A DNA stretch of 64,000 nt from Rubinisphaera italica (GCF_007859715.1 NZ_SJPG01000001.1:5214001-5278000); one strand, 5' to 3'; shown: positions 48,246-58,615, counted from the first letter of the stretch. Notes: generated by a model from the letters alone, not told the origin. Numbers and translations: made by a program.

Positions 48246-48968
48246 CAGGCCTCAAATCCTAGAACGAAACGATTCAAAAAAACCGAGTGCCACCCCACGC
48301 CGTGAACTCTGTTTTAGTCCTGTCGCAAATCTCATGTGACACAGAGTTTGGTCTCTAACCCCCATTCTCTTGCCGAACGGAGTCGGCAGTGCCACATCCA
48401 AACATACCTCACGACAGCACCCTCCATGTTTCTCTCCTCCAAGAGGCCCTGTTCTGGTTGTTATCCAGTTGCGACTTCTCGGCGGACTGCAGGAAGAAAC
48501 AGTGTACTTGGACACCCCGACTGCTGGCCAGTGTGGCTATGCTTTGGGTTTGGTCGGACGAATCCACTCTCTCCGAACGTTTCGAGAACTCTCGCAAATC
48601 GGACTGCGGATCGAAGCCATATCAGCCCGTGTGGCGGGCAGTTATCAGTCCTTTCTGAAACTGATGATCCACTGAAGTGGACTGTCGCTAGGCACAATCA
48701 GGATCGCCTGCCGGGAGAGAATACAGGCCGAATTTCCCGAACACTGAAGTATTAATTCCATTGGCATATTTCGCGGTAAGTCCTGTGTTTACCTCGAATC
48801 CTATGCGGCTGAAGATTTTGCAGTAAAATCATGCAAGCTGTAATACACTTGATCGTCATTTTGTCGCTCTCGCCAAGGAGCAACTCAGGCAAGATGCTTT
48901 TACGGATGAGAGTCAGAAACTATTCTCACCCTCAATAATCAACATCAATCATGTGAAGGAAGTTACCC
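48246..48968 (+). other. 723-base gap with inverted repeats, no gene
   Basis: Overlapping short frames here lack motifs and binding sites. Two small inverted repeats are seen: AACTCTGT (48305-48312) with ACAGAGTT (48341-48348), and TGCCGA with TCGGCA (48371-48388). It may hold decayed repeats and the promoter of the gene at 48969. Confidence 0.45.
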
Positions 48969-49634
48969 GTGAAGCATTTCTGCGTTCTACTTTACCTACT
49001 TACAATGGTTTCGTTCGTAACCGCTGATGAGCCAGTGCGAGAACGCATTGAGTGGATCGACATTTGGGTCACAGATGCGGATAAAGTTGATCTTCCCAGA
49101 GTTCTGTTCGTGGGAGATTCGATCACGAGGGGATATTTCGGAGCCGTCGAAAAGCATCTTGCCGGTAAGGCTTATTGTGCCCGACTGACCACATCGAAAT
49201 GTGTGTCGGACCCGACATTCAATGACGATCTCCTGCAGTTGTTAAAGCAGTACAAGTTCTCAGTGATTCACTTCAATAATGGTCTTCACGGCTGGGGTTA
49301 CACCGAAGATCAATATCGAGATGGTCTTTCAAAAACGGTTGACGCTCTGAAGGAACATGCTGGTGACGCCAGGTTGGTCTGGGCGACCACGACGCCTGTG
49401 CGTGAAAAGACCGACTTGCAAACCTTCGCCGAACAAACAGATCGAGTTATAGTTCGGAACAAGCTCGCTGCTGAGATCGTCACGGAACAACACCTTTCAA
49501 CGGATGACCTTTTTGAACTGGTCAAGGACCATGGCGACTGGCAATCCACGGACGGAGTTCACTTCAACGCAAAGGGAAATGAAGCATTAGCGAAGCAGGT
49601 GGCTGAAAGTGTTGCTGGATGTTTATCTGAGTAG
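48969..49634 (+). CDS. Exported SGNH/GDSL hydrolase
   Basis: A 221-residue protein with a signal peptide (FCVLLYLLTMVSFVTA). Block I is VLFVGDSITRGYFG with the catalytic Ser. The Asn/Gly region is FNNGLHGWGYTEDQY. TTPVREKTD follows, and the Asp-His pair is STDGVHFNAKGNEALA. It probably removes acyl or acetyl groups outside the membrane. It is a single gene. Confidence 0.92.
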   Translation: MKHFCVLLYLLTMVSFVTADEPVRERIEWIDIWVTDADKVDLPRVLFVGDSITRGYFGAVEKHLAGKAYCARLTTSKCVSDPTFNDDLLQLLKQYKFSVIHFNNGLHGWGYTEDQYRDGLSKTVDALKEHAGDARLVWATTTPVREKTDLQTFAEQTDRVIVRNKLAAEIVTEQHLSTDDLFELVKDHGDWQSTDGVHFNAKGNEALAKQVAESVAGCLSE

Positions 49635-49985
49635 GAGTCTTGGCTGGCAATGACTGATTTAATTTTACCTGAACTCTGGGTTCATCAAACTTTGGAAGAA
49701 TGAGATGTTCGAAGGTGTGATGGTATATGAACAAATCGAAACAGATCAACAGTTTATTTCAATTTCACTTGTTTCATGACAACGTGCTCAATGGTGGATT
49801 GATGCCACTGAGCTTGTTGATGTTGTTCTTCAGCCCGATCCTCGCCTGTCGATGAAACTCGGGCTGTGCCGGAAATTCTGGAAGAATCTTCCCAGTGAAC
49901 TCTCTGACTTTTAATCACGTATCTTTGCTGAGCGTCGAGAAGAATAAATTGGGGCCAGTACAAGAATGGGATCGAGTAATGCGAA
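49635..49985 (+). other. Gap without recognised gene
   Basis: A 351-base stretch between converging genes. Short frames only. I see no motif in them. Confidence 0.4.
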
Positions 49986-49986
49986 A

Positions 49987-50018
49987 CGGGCCGAAACAAC
50001 AACGTTGAGTTCGGCCCG
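49987..50018 (-). terminator. Probable terminator of the cold-shock gene
   Basis: CGGGCCGAA and TTCGGCCCG form a nine-base stem around a 14-base loop, 29 bases after the cold-shock stop. The T tract after it on the minus strand is short. Confidence 0.6.
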
Positions 50019-50047
50019 CAAATTTCACCTTTGGGAAAACAAGCTCC

Positions 50048-50245
50048 CTACGCTGGTCTCACGTTTTCGGCACATGGACCTTTCGGTCCTTGACCTGCCG
50101 TGAACTCTACTCTCTGTCCTTCATGCAAATCGTCGAAACTCGCGCCTTGCACACTTGAAGAATGAAAGAACAAGTCTTTTGAACCGCCCGTGTCGATGAA
50201 TCCAAAACCCTTGTCAGTTAGTCGTTTGATTGTGCCTTCTGCCAT
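50048..50245 (-). CDS. Cold-shock domain protein (CspA family)
   Basis: A 65-residue single OB-fold protein that binds single-stranded RNA and DNA. RNP1 is KGFGFID and RNP2 is DLFFHSSSV. The ending GPKGPCAENV is typical. The length is normal for CspA proteins. Which paralogue it is cannot be told. Confidence 0.96.
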   Translation of the reverse strand: MAEGTIKRLTDKGFGFIDTGGSKDLFFHSSSVQGASFDDLHEGQRVEFTAGQGPKGPCAENVRPA

Positions 50246-51090
50246 GTGTCCGTGTTCTCAAATGGAGTGTTGGGAAAGATGCTGCTGACCGGAACATTAC
50301 CGGCTGCTAATCATCTGATTGCTTAAGTGTAGCAATAATTGGTCTACAACGTAAGTAGAATGGTTGTCAAGCCTTCAGAAAATACAGCAAAGCAGTACTC
50401 TGTCTATTCCAAAAAGTCGTGTGAGTTCAACATCGAGGAGCAGGCAAACTGCCTGCGGAATAGCGATTTGAGGGCGACATTTAAAGCTCGACAGAGCAGG
50501 GTACGCTGTGAGTATCGCGGTTGCTCTCCGGTGTTCTTTTTGATCCTGAGGGATTGTGCCAGGTTGCTGTCCGTCACATCCTCTGTCATTTCGTAGATGC
50601 CTTTTGCAACCGAGCGGTGAAAAGAGGATGGAACTCAATCATTGGGACAGTACACATATCGATGGTTCAGCGGATTCTAATGGGTGTCGCCGGATGTGCC
50701 TGGGGATCCACTTCTGCAATGGCATGCTCCCAAAATCTCCTCAGTCAAACTCCCCTGCGCCAAAGCTGGCACGGCTTGCTTGTCAATTGCTATTGAAGAT
50801 CGCCAACTTGAGCGAAATTTTGCTTTTCGCCTCGAAATGAAAACTTTGTAAGAGCTTTGATGGTCCCCGAATTCGGCTGGTCTGATCGGATCGATTGTGC
50901 CGATTATCTTGACGGGGGTTCGGGTTGCTATCGAGCAGTTTCTTATCGGGAACGCATTTTTCCGATCATAACTGGCTGGGCTTAGTGGTTCGTCACTGTT
51001 TAAATTTCGGGTAGTGAAAGTTGTAAAGCACGACAGTGGAGTGCGTTACAGTTGTTTTTACGTCCAAAATAAAATCCTGAAAAGGACTTA
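50246..51090 (+). other. 845-base gap without recognised gene
   Basis: The largest gene-free stretch in the window. It should hold the cold-shock promoter and leader (to the left) and the promoter of the gene at 51091. Overlapping frames of 60-90 codons on both strands lack binding sites and motifs. A direct repeat ACCGGAACATTACCGG lies near 50289. Confidence 0.4.
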
Positions 51091-52182
51091 GTGGGGATAC
51101 GAATCGTGGCGCTTCGGCAACATCTGCGAATCGAAAAAACGCGGAGGACGTTTTATCAAACGCTCTGCGGCATCTATTCTATTTCGTATCGGATTGGACC
51201 ATTGAATATCACTCCTGCGATCGTCGGTACGATTTTCATGGCTACCGGAATGGGTTTGCTCGATGCGGCTGAGCTGAAATCATCTTCCCCCTCTTACGGT
51301 GCGACAGAGCAGGCACGAGAAAGCGTCGGCAGACTTCAGACATTTGAAGCGACCGGACAGGAGATGAAAGCGGGTGATTCCGAACGGGACAAGCAGATCG
51401 AAAAGATGCTGCCCAACTTTCGCACGATTCGCAGCGGAGACTCTGACCGCAACCTCAAAGGACAAGCCATCAATCGCTTGAGTAATGTCCGACTCACTGC
51501 TTCCGGGCGTGAATCGGCGAATAAGATGATCGAGGAAATGAGCTTGTATCGTCGGCTTCCAGAGATTCGCTTTGAAATTGATCCAGAAACCTACGACTAT
51601 TTTATCGCAAACCCGGATCTTGTCGTCGGCATATGGCAGTCGATGGGGATCTCGGCCATCAATCTGAAAGAGAGTGCCAAATACCAGTACGACATGAAAA
51701 ATGTCGATGGAACTGAGTGCAAAATCTATTACATCAAACGGAGCCAGAACACAAATATCGTGTTCTGTCAGGGCGAATTTCAGAGTCCGTTTCTGAAAAC
51801 TCCAATCACCGCCAATGGGTTAGTCTGCATTAATGCCCAGTTTGAAAAGCAGCCTGACGGGACGACTTTTGTGCGACACTCTGCGGATGTGTTCGTCTCA
51901 TTCCCGAACGTCGCGATCGAAGCAGCCGCCCGATTGATTTCACCTGTGAGCAATTATATTGCTGACCGAAACTTTCAGGAAATCAGTCTGTTCATGCACT
52001 CGATGCACCTCTCGATGACACGACAACCGCGCTGGGTTCAGGATGTCGCCGGCAAATTGAATGGCGTGATGCCGGATCGGGTGGCCGAGTTGAATCGCAT
52101 CACACTCAAAGTCTACGGAGCCGAGCAGGAACGTCTGGCTTTACAGTTTGATGATCGTGAAGTCCCGCTGCCGATCAAGTAG
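51091..52182 (+). CDS. Hypothetical exported or anchored protein
   Basis: A 363-residue protein with a GTG start, preceded by AAGGA. A hydrophobic stretch at about 44-60 (ITPAIVGTIFMATGMGLLDA) looks like a late signal or anchor. The rest is soluble: IRSGDSDRNLKGQAINRLS, LPEIRFEIDPETYDYFIANP, ISLFMHSMHLSMTRQPRWVQ. It has the look of a family found only in planctomycetes. No function recognised. Confidence 0.75.
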   Translation: MGIRIVALRQHLRIEKTRRTFYQTLCGIYSISYRIGPLNITPAIVGTIFMATGMGLLDAAELKSSSPSYGATEQARESVGRLQTFEATGQEMKAGDSERDKQIEKMLPNFRTIRSGDSDRNLKGQAINRLSNVRLTASGRESANKMIEEMSLYRRLPEIRFEIDPETYDYFIANPDLVVGIWQSMGISAINLKESAKYQYDMKNVDGTECKIYYIKRSQNTNIVFCQGEFQSPFLKTPITANGLVCINAQFEKQPDGTTFVRHSADVFVSFPNVAIEAAARLISPVSNYIADRNFQEISLFMHSMHLSMTRQPRWVQDVAGKLNGVMPDRVAELNRITLKVYGAEQERLALQFDDREVPLPIK

Positions 52183-52241
52183 AGATTTGTATGGCAATAA
52201 TTCGCTGCCAAAACGTGTAGTAACTTACGCACGATCAATTA

Positions 52242-52703
52242 ATGAAGGAAACGACCGTGCGTGACTGGATGCTGATGTTGATTGCAGGACTGGCCGCTGC
52301 GGTGATTCCGTTTCAAGCTGTTGTGAATGGTCGATTGGGACGTGCATTAGAACATCCGCTTTATGCCGCGTTTTTCTCTTTCCTGGGCGGCACAATTGCA
52401 TTAACAATTCTTGTACTGGCAACAACGCCCGGTATTCCGTCCTGGCCAAAAGAAAACCCGACCCCCTGGTTCTACTTTATCGGGGGACTCCTCGGAGTTG
52501 TTTTCGTGACAACGATTTTGATTGTCACGCCTCAAATCGGTCCTGCCAATGTTCTGGCTGCGACTGTGGTCGGCCAGTTGACGATGGCGATCATCATCGA
52601 TCATTTCGGAATTTTGGGCGTGCCCATCATCCCGGTTTCACTTCCACGCCTACTCGGTGTGCTCATGCTTTTTGGTGGTCTGCTATTGATCCAGACTCGC
52701 TGA
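52242..52703 (+). CDS. DMT transporter, DUF606 (YdcZ) type
   Basis: A protein of 153 residues with five hydrophobic segments, such as MLMLIAGLAAAVIPFQAVVN, WFYFIGGLLGVVFVTTILI and LLGVLMLFGGLLLIQTR. PFQAVVNGRLGRALEHP and VTPQIGPANVLAATVVGQL are DUF606 hallmarks. This half-size type probably works as a dimer. AAGGAAACGACC lies before GTG at 52257, so a start five codons later is equally possible. Confidence 0.87.
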   Translation: MKETTVRDWMLMLIAGLAAAVIPFQAVVNGRLGRALEHPLYAAFFSFLGGTIALTILVLATTPGIPSWPKENPTPWFYFIGGLLGVVFVTTILIVTPQIGPANVLAATVVGQLTMAIIIDHFGILGVPIIPVSLPRLLGVLMLFGGLLLIQTR

Positions 52704-52861
52704 AACATCGTGCAGGATTATTGAACATCTAATGATAACCGCCAAGACGCCATGAGTTTTAAGAACGATAGGGGGGCCTTCGTGGTTATTAATGATTATT
52801 GATCTGTGTGATGACTGGCGGGAAGTTCATTCCAAAGCCTGTTGAACTTGCCAGTCATTTC

Positions 52862-53131
52862 TTAACCCGGAGCCTGAAATCCCATCACCTGGAAGCGGGG
52901 CAGGTCGAGTGGTGCTGTAATTTTGACAGTGAGAATCTGATCGTAACCGATCATGATTTTTCGAGCACCCTGGCCATCGGGGGTATCGCGGTCGAGTAGC
53001 AGGATGCCAGCGGAGATCATGAAATTGCTGAATTGCATCGATTCGCCTAACTTATTGACGACAAACCCTTTGCGGGGAATTGTGTCGGGCCAGCTTTCAA
53101 ATATGTTCCGCCAGTGATTGATCATTTCCAT
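52862..53131 (-). CDS. Small conserved hypothetical protein
   Basis: An 89-residue protein: WRNIFESWPDTIPRKGFVVN, KLGESMQFSNFMISAGILLL, GARKIMIGYDQILTVKI, LPRFQVMGFQAPG. The composition and codon use look genuine, and the pattern recalls a small planctomycete family with a beta-rich fold. No function recognised. Confidence 0.65.
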   Translation of the reverse strand: MEMINHWRNIFESWPDTIPRKGFVVNKLGESMQFSNFMISAGILLLDRDTPDGQGARKIMIGYDQILTVKITAPLDLPRFQVMGFQAPG

Positions 53132-53344
53132 GACTGTTCGACTTTCCTGATAAACTCCATTTATAGCTGATGCAGAACAGTATAGAACTTTGAGAAATCC
53201 CGCAATTGAAGTCAGAAAATGATCCGATCACTTTCCGGTTGCTCGAAATTGTTGTGTGCGACATAATCCACCCGCCCCATCCTGTTTCCAGACAGGGAGT
53301 TGGGAGTAAATCTGTAACGTTCATGCGACTGAATTCCGTGCCTT

Positions 53345-53983
53345 ATGAATGCGACCATACCCCAATCGGTATCCACTGAGACGAAAGTCGCAAAATCAGC
53401 CGACCTCAATGTACAAATTCCCCGGTCGCGATATGTCGTATTTCTAAGCCTGTTCGTACTCGGCACGTTCTGGGATTTGTACACGAAAGCGACCGTCTTT
53501 GAATCCCTCGGCTATCCCGGTGGAATCTCTACCTGGAAGCAGACCTTCCTGAATTCGTGGGTTCAATTCCGCTATTATACGAGCTTCAACGAAGGTGCTC
53601 TCTGGGGGATGGGTCAGGGCTACACGGCGATGTTCGCCATTCTTTCGATTGGAGCGGGAATCGGAATTCTGTGCTGGCTATTCTGGTTTCGAGCGGCCAA
53701 AAGTCTGTGGCTGACAATCACATTGGGACTGGTCATGGCAGGTACGATGGGAAATCTTTACGACCGGCTTGGCTGGCATGGCTATGAAGTCGCGGGTCGA
53801 AAAATGTTTGCAGTCAGAGATTTTCTGGCATTCACCTTCGGAAATTACCATTATCCGATTTTTAATTTTGCCGACGTCTTTCTTGTGACAGGGGCCATCA
53901 TGCTGGCTTTCTATTCGATATTTCTGGATTTGCCCGAATCGAAGCCGAAAGAAAAATCGGCATCAACAGGAGAAGAAGCATGA
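53345..53983 (+). CDS. lspA: Signal peptidase II (lipoprotein signal peptidase)
   Basis: A 212-residue inner-membrane aspartic protease that removes lipoprotein signal peptides. Four hydrophobic segments are seen. FNEGALWGMGQ is the first conserved motif. The catalytic Asp residues are in TMGNLYDRLGW and FNFADVFLV. A charged N-terminal extension of about 27 residues is longer than in Escherichia coli. The ATG at 53345 is the first in frame. Confidence 0.93.
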   Translation: MNATIPQSVSTETKVAKSADLNVQIPRSRYVVFLSLFVLGTFWDLYTKATVFESLGYPGGISTWKQTFLNSWVQFRYYTSFNEGALWGMGQGYTAMFAILSIGAGIGILCWLFWFRAAKSLWLTITLGLVMAGTMGNLYDRLGWHGYEVAGRKMFAVRDFLAFTFGNYHYPIFNFADVFLVTGAIMLAFYSIFLDLPESKPKEKSASTGEEA

Positions 53984-54014
53984 GCTTCTTTTAATCCCAA
54001 GCGATAAACAACGA

Positions 54015-54084
54015 CAAGCACGAAGCGCAAGCGAGTGTGTGTGAAATTGAAGTCGATAGACACAATCGCTTGAGCTTCGTGTTT
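54015..54084. repeat. Inverted repeat between converging genes
   Basis: AAGCACGAAGCGCAAGCGAG (54015-54034 and a few more bases) pairs with GAGCTTCGTGTTT and AATCGCTT in 54059-54084 with few mismatches. It lies between lspA and the DUF2254 gene, which converge. It may end transcription from both sides and looks like a dispersed repeat. Confidence 0.7.
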
Positions 54085-54105
54085 GTAATTTCCGTTTCGA
54101 ATAAC

Positions 54106-55455
54106 CTATTCCGAAGGCAACTCGGCGGCTTCGGGGTCGTTGCCTTCTTTGGGGGATTTGAGGGTTTCCATCAGCAGTTCGTACCACTTGAGTGCTGGTT
54201 CGCGATCTTTGGCATAACCCCAGGTTTCTGTGATAATTGAGTTAAGAATCTCGGCTTCGCTGCGGATGGCCATTCTTTGAGATTCATTTGTGATGGAAGT
54301 CGCAACTCGTTTCATTGCTTTCAGAATCGTGATAATGACGGCGGGGTTATTGGCCGCGAAGATTCGGATTTGATGAAATGCGGTACGAAAAGCATCCTCG
54401 AAGTCATCTCGTGGGGCATAAAGCCGAACTTGATCGTCATCATCGAAAAACAGAGACTGCTGCGATTCCCGTTGACACATTCGCGCAAGTGTCGCGCCGA
54501 GATAATCGATGCAGGACATCGCGGTGTAGGGATCATTGATGCCTGGCGAGAGTGCGCGCAGGGCGATTTCCACCAGTTCCCGAAGAGCACATTCGACATC
54601 CTGACGGGGTGTTCGCTGCTTGCCTGTTAAAACCATCCCTGACATTTCATTTCGTGTTTCATCCGTCAGTTCGCTTTCGTGCATCACCCAGATGACCGGT
54701 TCGTGTGTGGTGACAAACTCTCCAGGCTTAGCCGAGAGCCTGAGAAAATAGTTTTTTCGAGCGGCTAAATTTGCCAGATCGTGATAGGCAATGGCCTGAA
54801 CATAACCTTGTGATCCCACATAAACCGGTTCGCCACCTTCGAACCGCTCGGCATCCCATTCCCTGGATTTGAGTTTGGATTCGGGATCGCTTTCAGGAAA
54901 AAGACGTTCGATGCTGCTATCAAGATCCGAAGAGACGTCGCGAATGATCGTCTGCACCTGCATCAGTTCAGCAACGGCATAAATATATCGAATCAACAGG
55001 AGTAGACTGACAAGTCCGCTAACCAATCCCAGGAATACGGTACCCGGCATCAGACTGCGGTTACTGTCTGTTAAAGGGATTTGCCACAAGACAAGCAGGC
55101 AATACAATGTCGAACCCAAAAACGCGCCTAGGGTCCATTGCGTAATTTGTCGATTGGCAAAAATTCGAACAATCCGGGGGCCAAACTGAGAACTGGCTTG
55201 AGCGATCACGAGCATACTCACCGAGAACACAACACCGGAAACTGCAGATAGAATCCCGATCATAGATTGCATCAAACGAGCATCGGATTCCGGAGACAGC
55301 GTGTAAGGCAGCCATTCTTTAAGAACACTGCTGGAACTCATCTCGAGTCCGGGAAATAGGAATCCGGCGACAATCCCTACCAGAAGCATGAATGCGGGTA
55401 TGACGCCAAAATTCGATTTCATCGAATCCCATAGATACGTAATCCAAGTCCACAT
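54106..55455 (-). CDS. DUF2254 family membrane protein
   Basis: A 449-residue protein. The N-terminal 150 residues carry four hydrophobic segments (FGVIPAFMLLVGIVAGFLFP, MIGILSAVSGVVFSVSMLV, TLGAFLGSTLYCLLVLWQI, VFLGLVSGLVSLLLLIRYIY). SSQFGPRIVRIFANRQITQ is the DUF2254 signature. The large soluble part has GSQGYVQAIAYHDLANLA and ALRALSPGINDPYTAMSCID, also typical. The function is unknown. It converges on lspA. Confidence 0.9.
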   Translation of the reverse strand: MWTWITYLWDSMKSNFGVIPAFMLLVGIVAGFLFPGLEMSSSSVLKEWLPYTLSPESDARLMQSMIGILSAVSGVVFSVSMLVIAQASSQFGPRIVRIFANRQITQWTLGAFLGSTLYCLLVLWQIPLTDSNRSLMPGTVFLGLVSGLVSLLLLIRYIYAVAELMQVQTIIRDVSSDLDSSIERLFPESDPESKLKSREWDAERFEGGEPVYVGSQGYVQAIAYHDLANLAARKNYFLRLSAKPGEFVTTHEPVIWVMHESELTDETRNEMSGMVLTGKQRTPRQDVECALRELVEIALRALSPGINDPYTAMSCIDYLGATLARMCQRESQQSLFFDDDDQVRLYAPRDDFEDAFRTAFHQIRIFAANNPAVIITILKAMKRVATSITNESQRMAIRSEAEILNSIITETWGYAKDREPALKWYELLMETLKSPKEGNDPEAAELPSE

Positions 55456-55606
55456 TCTGCCGTCGTTCCTTGTTGAAATCTGCTAAAAGTCGTTATTCAT
55501 ATTGAGTTTATGACAGATATGGCAGAACACCACAGCGAACGAAAAGAAATTTGGACAATGCAAATGTCATTGCCCGAATCTTGCAGAATTAACTGGCGGT
55601 TGATGC

Positions 55607-56278
55607 TCAACCTGATCGTTTTTCACCAATGAGTGTCCAGTGTCGATCACTCGTTTGAGTGACATTTGCCTGCAGGTCGGAAATCTGCTCGAGCATCGAT
55701 TCCACTTCTGAAATCGTCAAAGCGGCATGGAGTGACTGGCGGAGGAGTTGCTGCTGGAATTCGGTATCGTAAGCGGCGTGGAGTTGGACAAGCTTTTCGG
55801 CTTCTGAGACAGAATCGGGCCGAAGTAAATCGCGAACAAACATCTGGCCACAGGGTCGTAGCAGGCGAGTCGCCTCGACGAAAAATTGTTGAGGTTGAGG
55901 AATATGATGGACAATGCTGTTCGACATCAAAACGTCACAGGAGTCTGGTGAAAAAAAGGTCGCCGTTGCGTCTGCCGCTTGAAACTGAATACGATCTTCC
56001 AGGCCATTTTTGAGGACATGCCCACGGGCTGTTTCAATCATCTGCTCTGAGAGATCCACTCCCAGGATTGTTCCTTCAGCACATTGCCGGACAAATTCGA
56101 GGGGAATCAGGCCTGTACCAGTACCGAGATCGAGAATTCGAGAATTAGCCTGAATTTCGATGGCAGCGAGCAGGTCTTCGATGAATTTCTGGTTCACCTG
56201 ACTGTGATCCATTGTGTCATAAGCTTGCACTTCCTCGGCAGTACTCATGACTTCCGGTTCAAGCGTTCGGGGGAGCAT
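55607..56278 (-). CDS. Class I SAM-dependent methyltransferase
   Basis: A 223-residue cytoplasmic enzyme. The SAM loop is ILDLGTGTGLIPLEFV; GVDLSEQMIETARGHV, FQAADATATFF and VLMSNSIVHHIPQPQQFF follow in the usual order. The C-terminus has an added helical region. The substrate is unknown. Divergent from the FAD oxidoreductase gene at 56516. Confidence 0.9.
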   Translation of the reverse strand: MLPRTLEPEVMSTAEEVQAYDTMDHSQVNQKFIEDLLAAIEIQANSRILDLGTGTGLIPLEFVRQCAEGTILGVDLSEQMIETARGHVLKNGLEDRIQFQAADATATFFSPDSCDVLMSNSIVHHIPQPQQFFVEATRLLRPCGQMFVRDLLRPDSVSEAEKLVQLHAAYDTEFQQQLLRQSLHAALTISEVESMLEQISDLQANVTQTSDRHWTLIGEKRSG

Positions 56279-56515
56279 AGAGAAAAATCCTCAGGACGAG
56301 TCAATGGAGATTTGATGAATTTTTAGGAAAACGATCTGGATTCTTTGCGGCAATTCTTGATAGGATCAGGTTTTCACTCAGTAGATTGCGAATAAGGATA
56401 TCTCGCAGCTCTCTATTATTATAGTCTTATCGCTGATTTTAAATGAACGTCTGTCAAGTCTCTGGATAAGATGTGACGTTAATTTTCAGGCCAAACAGGG
56501 AAGTGCGGTGCCGAA

Positions 56516-57766
56516 ATGGAAGCCGATGTCGTCATTATTGGCGGTGGAATTGCTGGTCTTTGGACACTGGATGAATTGCTTCGCCATGGAGTGCGTGCCC
56601 TTCTGCTGGAAAATCGTGCACTGGGTTTTGGGCAGACAATTAGCTCTCAGGGCATTATTCATGGTGGCCTCAAATATTCACTCAAAGGTGTTTTAACGGC
56701 TTCTGCGGATGAAATTCGTGAGATGCCGCTCGTCTGGCGAGAATGTCTCTCTGGTCAGCGAGAACCAAATCTTTCGAAAACGGATGTGCGGAGTCATTGC
56801 TGCTATTTGTGGCAAACGCGGGCACTCTCCTCTCAAGCCGGCATGCTGGGAGCTCAGTTGAACCTGCGGATCAAACCAAAGAATATTCCCGATCATCATC
56901 GACCGGAAATCCTTCGCGACACTCCCGGGCATGTTTACCAGCTGGACGAACAGGTTCTTTCGCCAAGATCGTTGCTGAATTCGTTTCGCAGTCGTCTCTC
57001 GCCTTATCTTTTGCAGGTCGATGAAACCGATGGCGTGCAACTTCAGGTTGAAAAAACGGGAGCGATCTCTGCGATAACGATTCGGCATGACAATCGCGAA
57101 GAGACGATTACCTGCCGGGCAGTCATGATGTCAGCTGGAGTCAGCAATGCACTGCTGAGCGAACAATCTGGTCGAAAGCAGTCAATGCAGTTACGTCCGT
57201 TGCATATGGCGATGGTGAAAGGTCCGCTGCCGATGTTCCAGGGGCATTGTATCGATGGTGCAAAAACCCGGATGACGATCACATCGGAATATCTGGAAGA
57301 CGGGGAAACGGTTTGGCAACTGGGAGGCAACATTGCCGAACAGGGAATTGGGCAGACCTCAGAAGATTTGATCCGGTTCGCGGCTCGGGAATTGAACCAG
57401 ATTTTGCCAGCATTGGATCTCTCGAACCTGGAATTTGCCACGTATCTTATTGATCGGGCAGAGCGGAAAGTTAAGCTGGGGATGCGACCGGATACGCCTC
57501 AAATATTGAAGCACAAAAATATTTTGACCTGCTGGCCGACCAAACTGGCATTTGCCCCGCGTGTGGCTGAACGAATTCAAAAGTTGATACAGAAAGAGTT
57601 TGGGATCGAGAAGCACTCAGAAGAATGGGATATCGCCCCGCTTTCCGAGTGGAAAACGCCGGACGTGGCCGCTCCCCCATGGTCAAGAGCAGAAGTTTGG
57701 TACGACGCTCAGGGGCAAAGTCTTTCCGCATCAGGGACTCAAACACCATTCAAGCAAGCCAGTTAG
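56516..57766 (+). CDS. FAD-dependent oxidoreductase (DAO family)
   Basis: A 416-residue enzyme. The FAD site is VVIIGGGIAGLWTLDELLRH. GQTISSQGIIHGGLKY fits the glycerol-3-phosphate dehydrogenase-like DAO group, where the GGLKY-type motif is common. TCRAVMMSAGVSNALLS is a mid-domain part and ILTCWPTKLAFAPRVAERI a late one. No signal peptide. The substrate is unknown. The next gene, an aldo/keto reductase, is 72 bases downstream and may be co-transcribed. Confidence 0.87.
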   Translation: MEADVVIIGGGIAGLWTLDELLRHGVRALLLENRALGFGQTISSQGIIHGGLKYSLKGVLTASADEIREMPLVWRECLSGQREPNLSKTDVRSHCCYLWQTRALSSQAGMLGAQLNLRIKPKNIPDHHRPEILRDTPGHVYQLDEQVLSPRSLLNSFRSRLSPYLLQVDETDGVQLQVEKTGAISAITIRHDNREETITCRAVMMSAGVSNALLSEQSGRKQSMQLRPLHMAMVKGPLPMFQGHCIDGAKTRMTITSEYLEDGETVWQLGGNIAEQGIGQTSEDLIRFAARELNQILPALDLSNLEFATYLIDRAERKVKLGMRPDTPQILKHKNILTCWPTKLAFAPRVAERIQKLIQKEFGIEKHSEEWDIAPLSEWKTPDVAAPPWSRAEVWYDAQGQSLSASGTQTPFKQAS

Positions 57767-57838
57767 TCGGTTCTGTCAAATTGCGCTCTGTAATTTCTGT
57801 CGGTCTGCCAGGGATTGGAAATCATAAGGAATGGAATC

Positions 57839-58615
57839 ATGCAAAGCATAACTTTGGGCAAAACAGGTCTGGAGATCACTCCGGTCAGCTTTGGAGCCTT
57901 CAAGCTCGGACGCAATCAGGGCATCAAATATCCTCAAAGCTACGATTTGCCGAGTGATGCCGAGACCGAGCGAATTCTCAATCGCGTTCTTGACCTGGGA
58001 GTCGGACTGATTGACACGGCTCCTGCTTATGGACTCAGTGAGGAACGGATTGGGCAGTTTGTCAGCCACCGTCGGGATGAATTTTGCCTGTCGACGAAGA
58101 CGGGTGAGACTTTTCTGAATGGCGAATCGCACTATGATTATTCTGCAGAAGGGACACGCCTGAGTGTTGAACGAAGTTTAAGAAGGTTGCGGACAGAGGT
58201 CCTGGACCTGGTGTTGGTTCACTCGAATGGGCGCGATATCTGCATTCAGGAGCAAACCGATGTCGTGCCGACTTTGCAACGACTTAAAGAGCAGGGTAAA
58301 ATCCGTGCCATCGGTTTTTCCGGAAAGCAGGTCGCAGGAGCTCAGTTGGCACTCCATTGGGCGGATGTACTGATGATTGAATATCACATCGGCGATTCGA
58401 GTCACTCGCAAATTATTGAGGAGGCTCAATCCCGGGGGATCGGTGTGCTCGTGAAAAAAGGACTCGCTTCCGGACATCTGGCTGCCCAGGAAGCGATCCG
58501 GTTTGTGCTCGGAAATCGCTTTGTCGACAGTATGGTGATTGGTGGCATCAATACCGATCATCTCGCTGCAAATTGTCATATCGCCAATGGACTTTTCGGG
58601 CAATATGCGGCTTGA
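57839..58615 (+). CDS. Aldo/keto reductase
   Basis: A protein of 258 residues from [25 protein letters not shown] precedes the ATG. The catalytic residues are visible: Asp in [16 protein letters not shown], Tyr in the same motif, Lys in CLSTKTGE and His in [24 protein letters not shown] is the typical late motif. NADPH should be the cofactor. It probably works with the neighbouring FAD enzyme. Confidence 0.92.
   Translation: MQSITLGKTGLEITPVSFGAFKLGRNQGIKYPQSYDLPSDAETERILNRVLDLGVGLIDTAPAYGLSEERIGQFVSHRRDEFCLSTKTGETFLNGESHYDYSAEGTRLSVERSLRRLRTEVLDLVLVHSNGRDICIQEQTDVVPTLQRLKEQGKIRAIGFSGKQVAGAQLALHWADVLMIEYHIGDSSHSQIIEEAQSRGIGVLVKKGLASGHLAAQEAIRFVLGNRFVDSMVIGGINTDHLAANCHIANGLFGQYAA

Noticed and set aside
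48336..48755. Overlapping frames of 60-140 codons in the gap after the macrodomain gene
   Set aside because: No binding sites, no recognisable motifs and competing frames on both strands.
50767..50779. TGGCAC-GGC-TTGC, similar to a sigma-54 promoter
   Set aside because: The spacer is three bases instead of five, so the two contacts would not be in register.
50339..50840. Short frames in the gap after the cold-shock gene
   Set aside because: Several overlap in different frames with similar length, and none has a start signal or motif.
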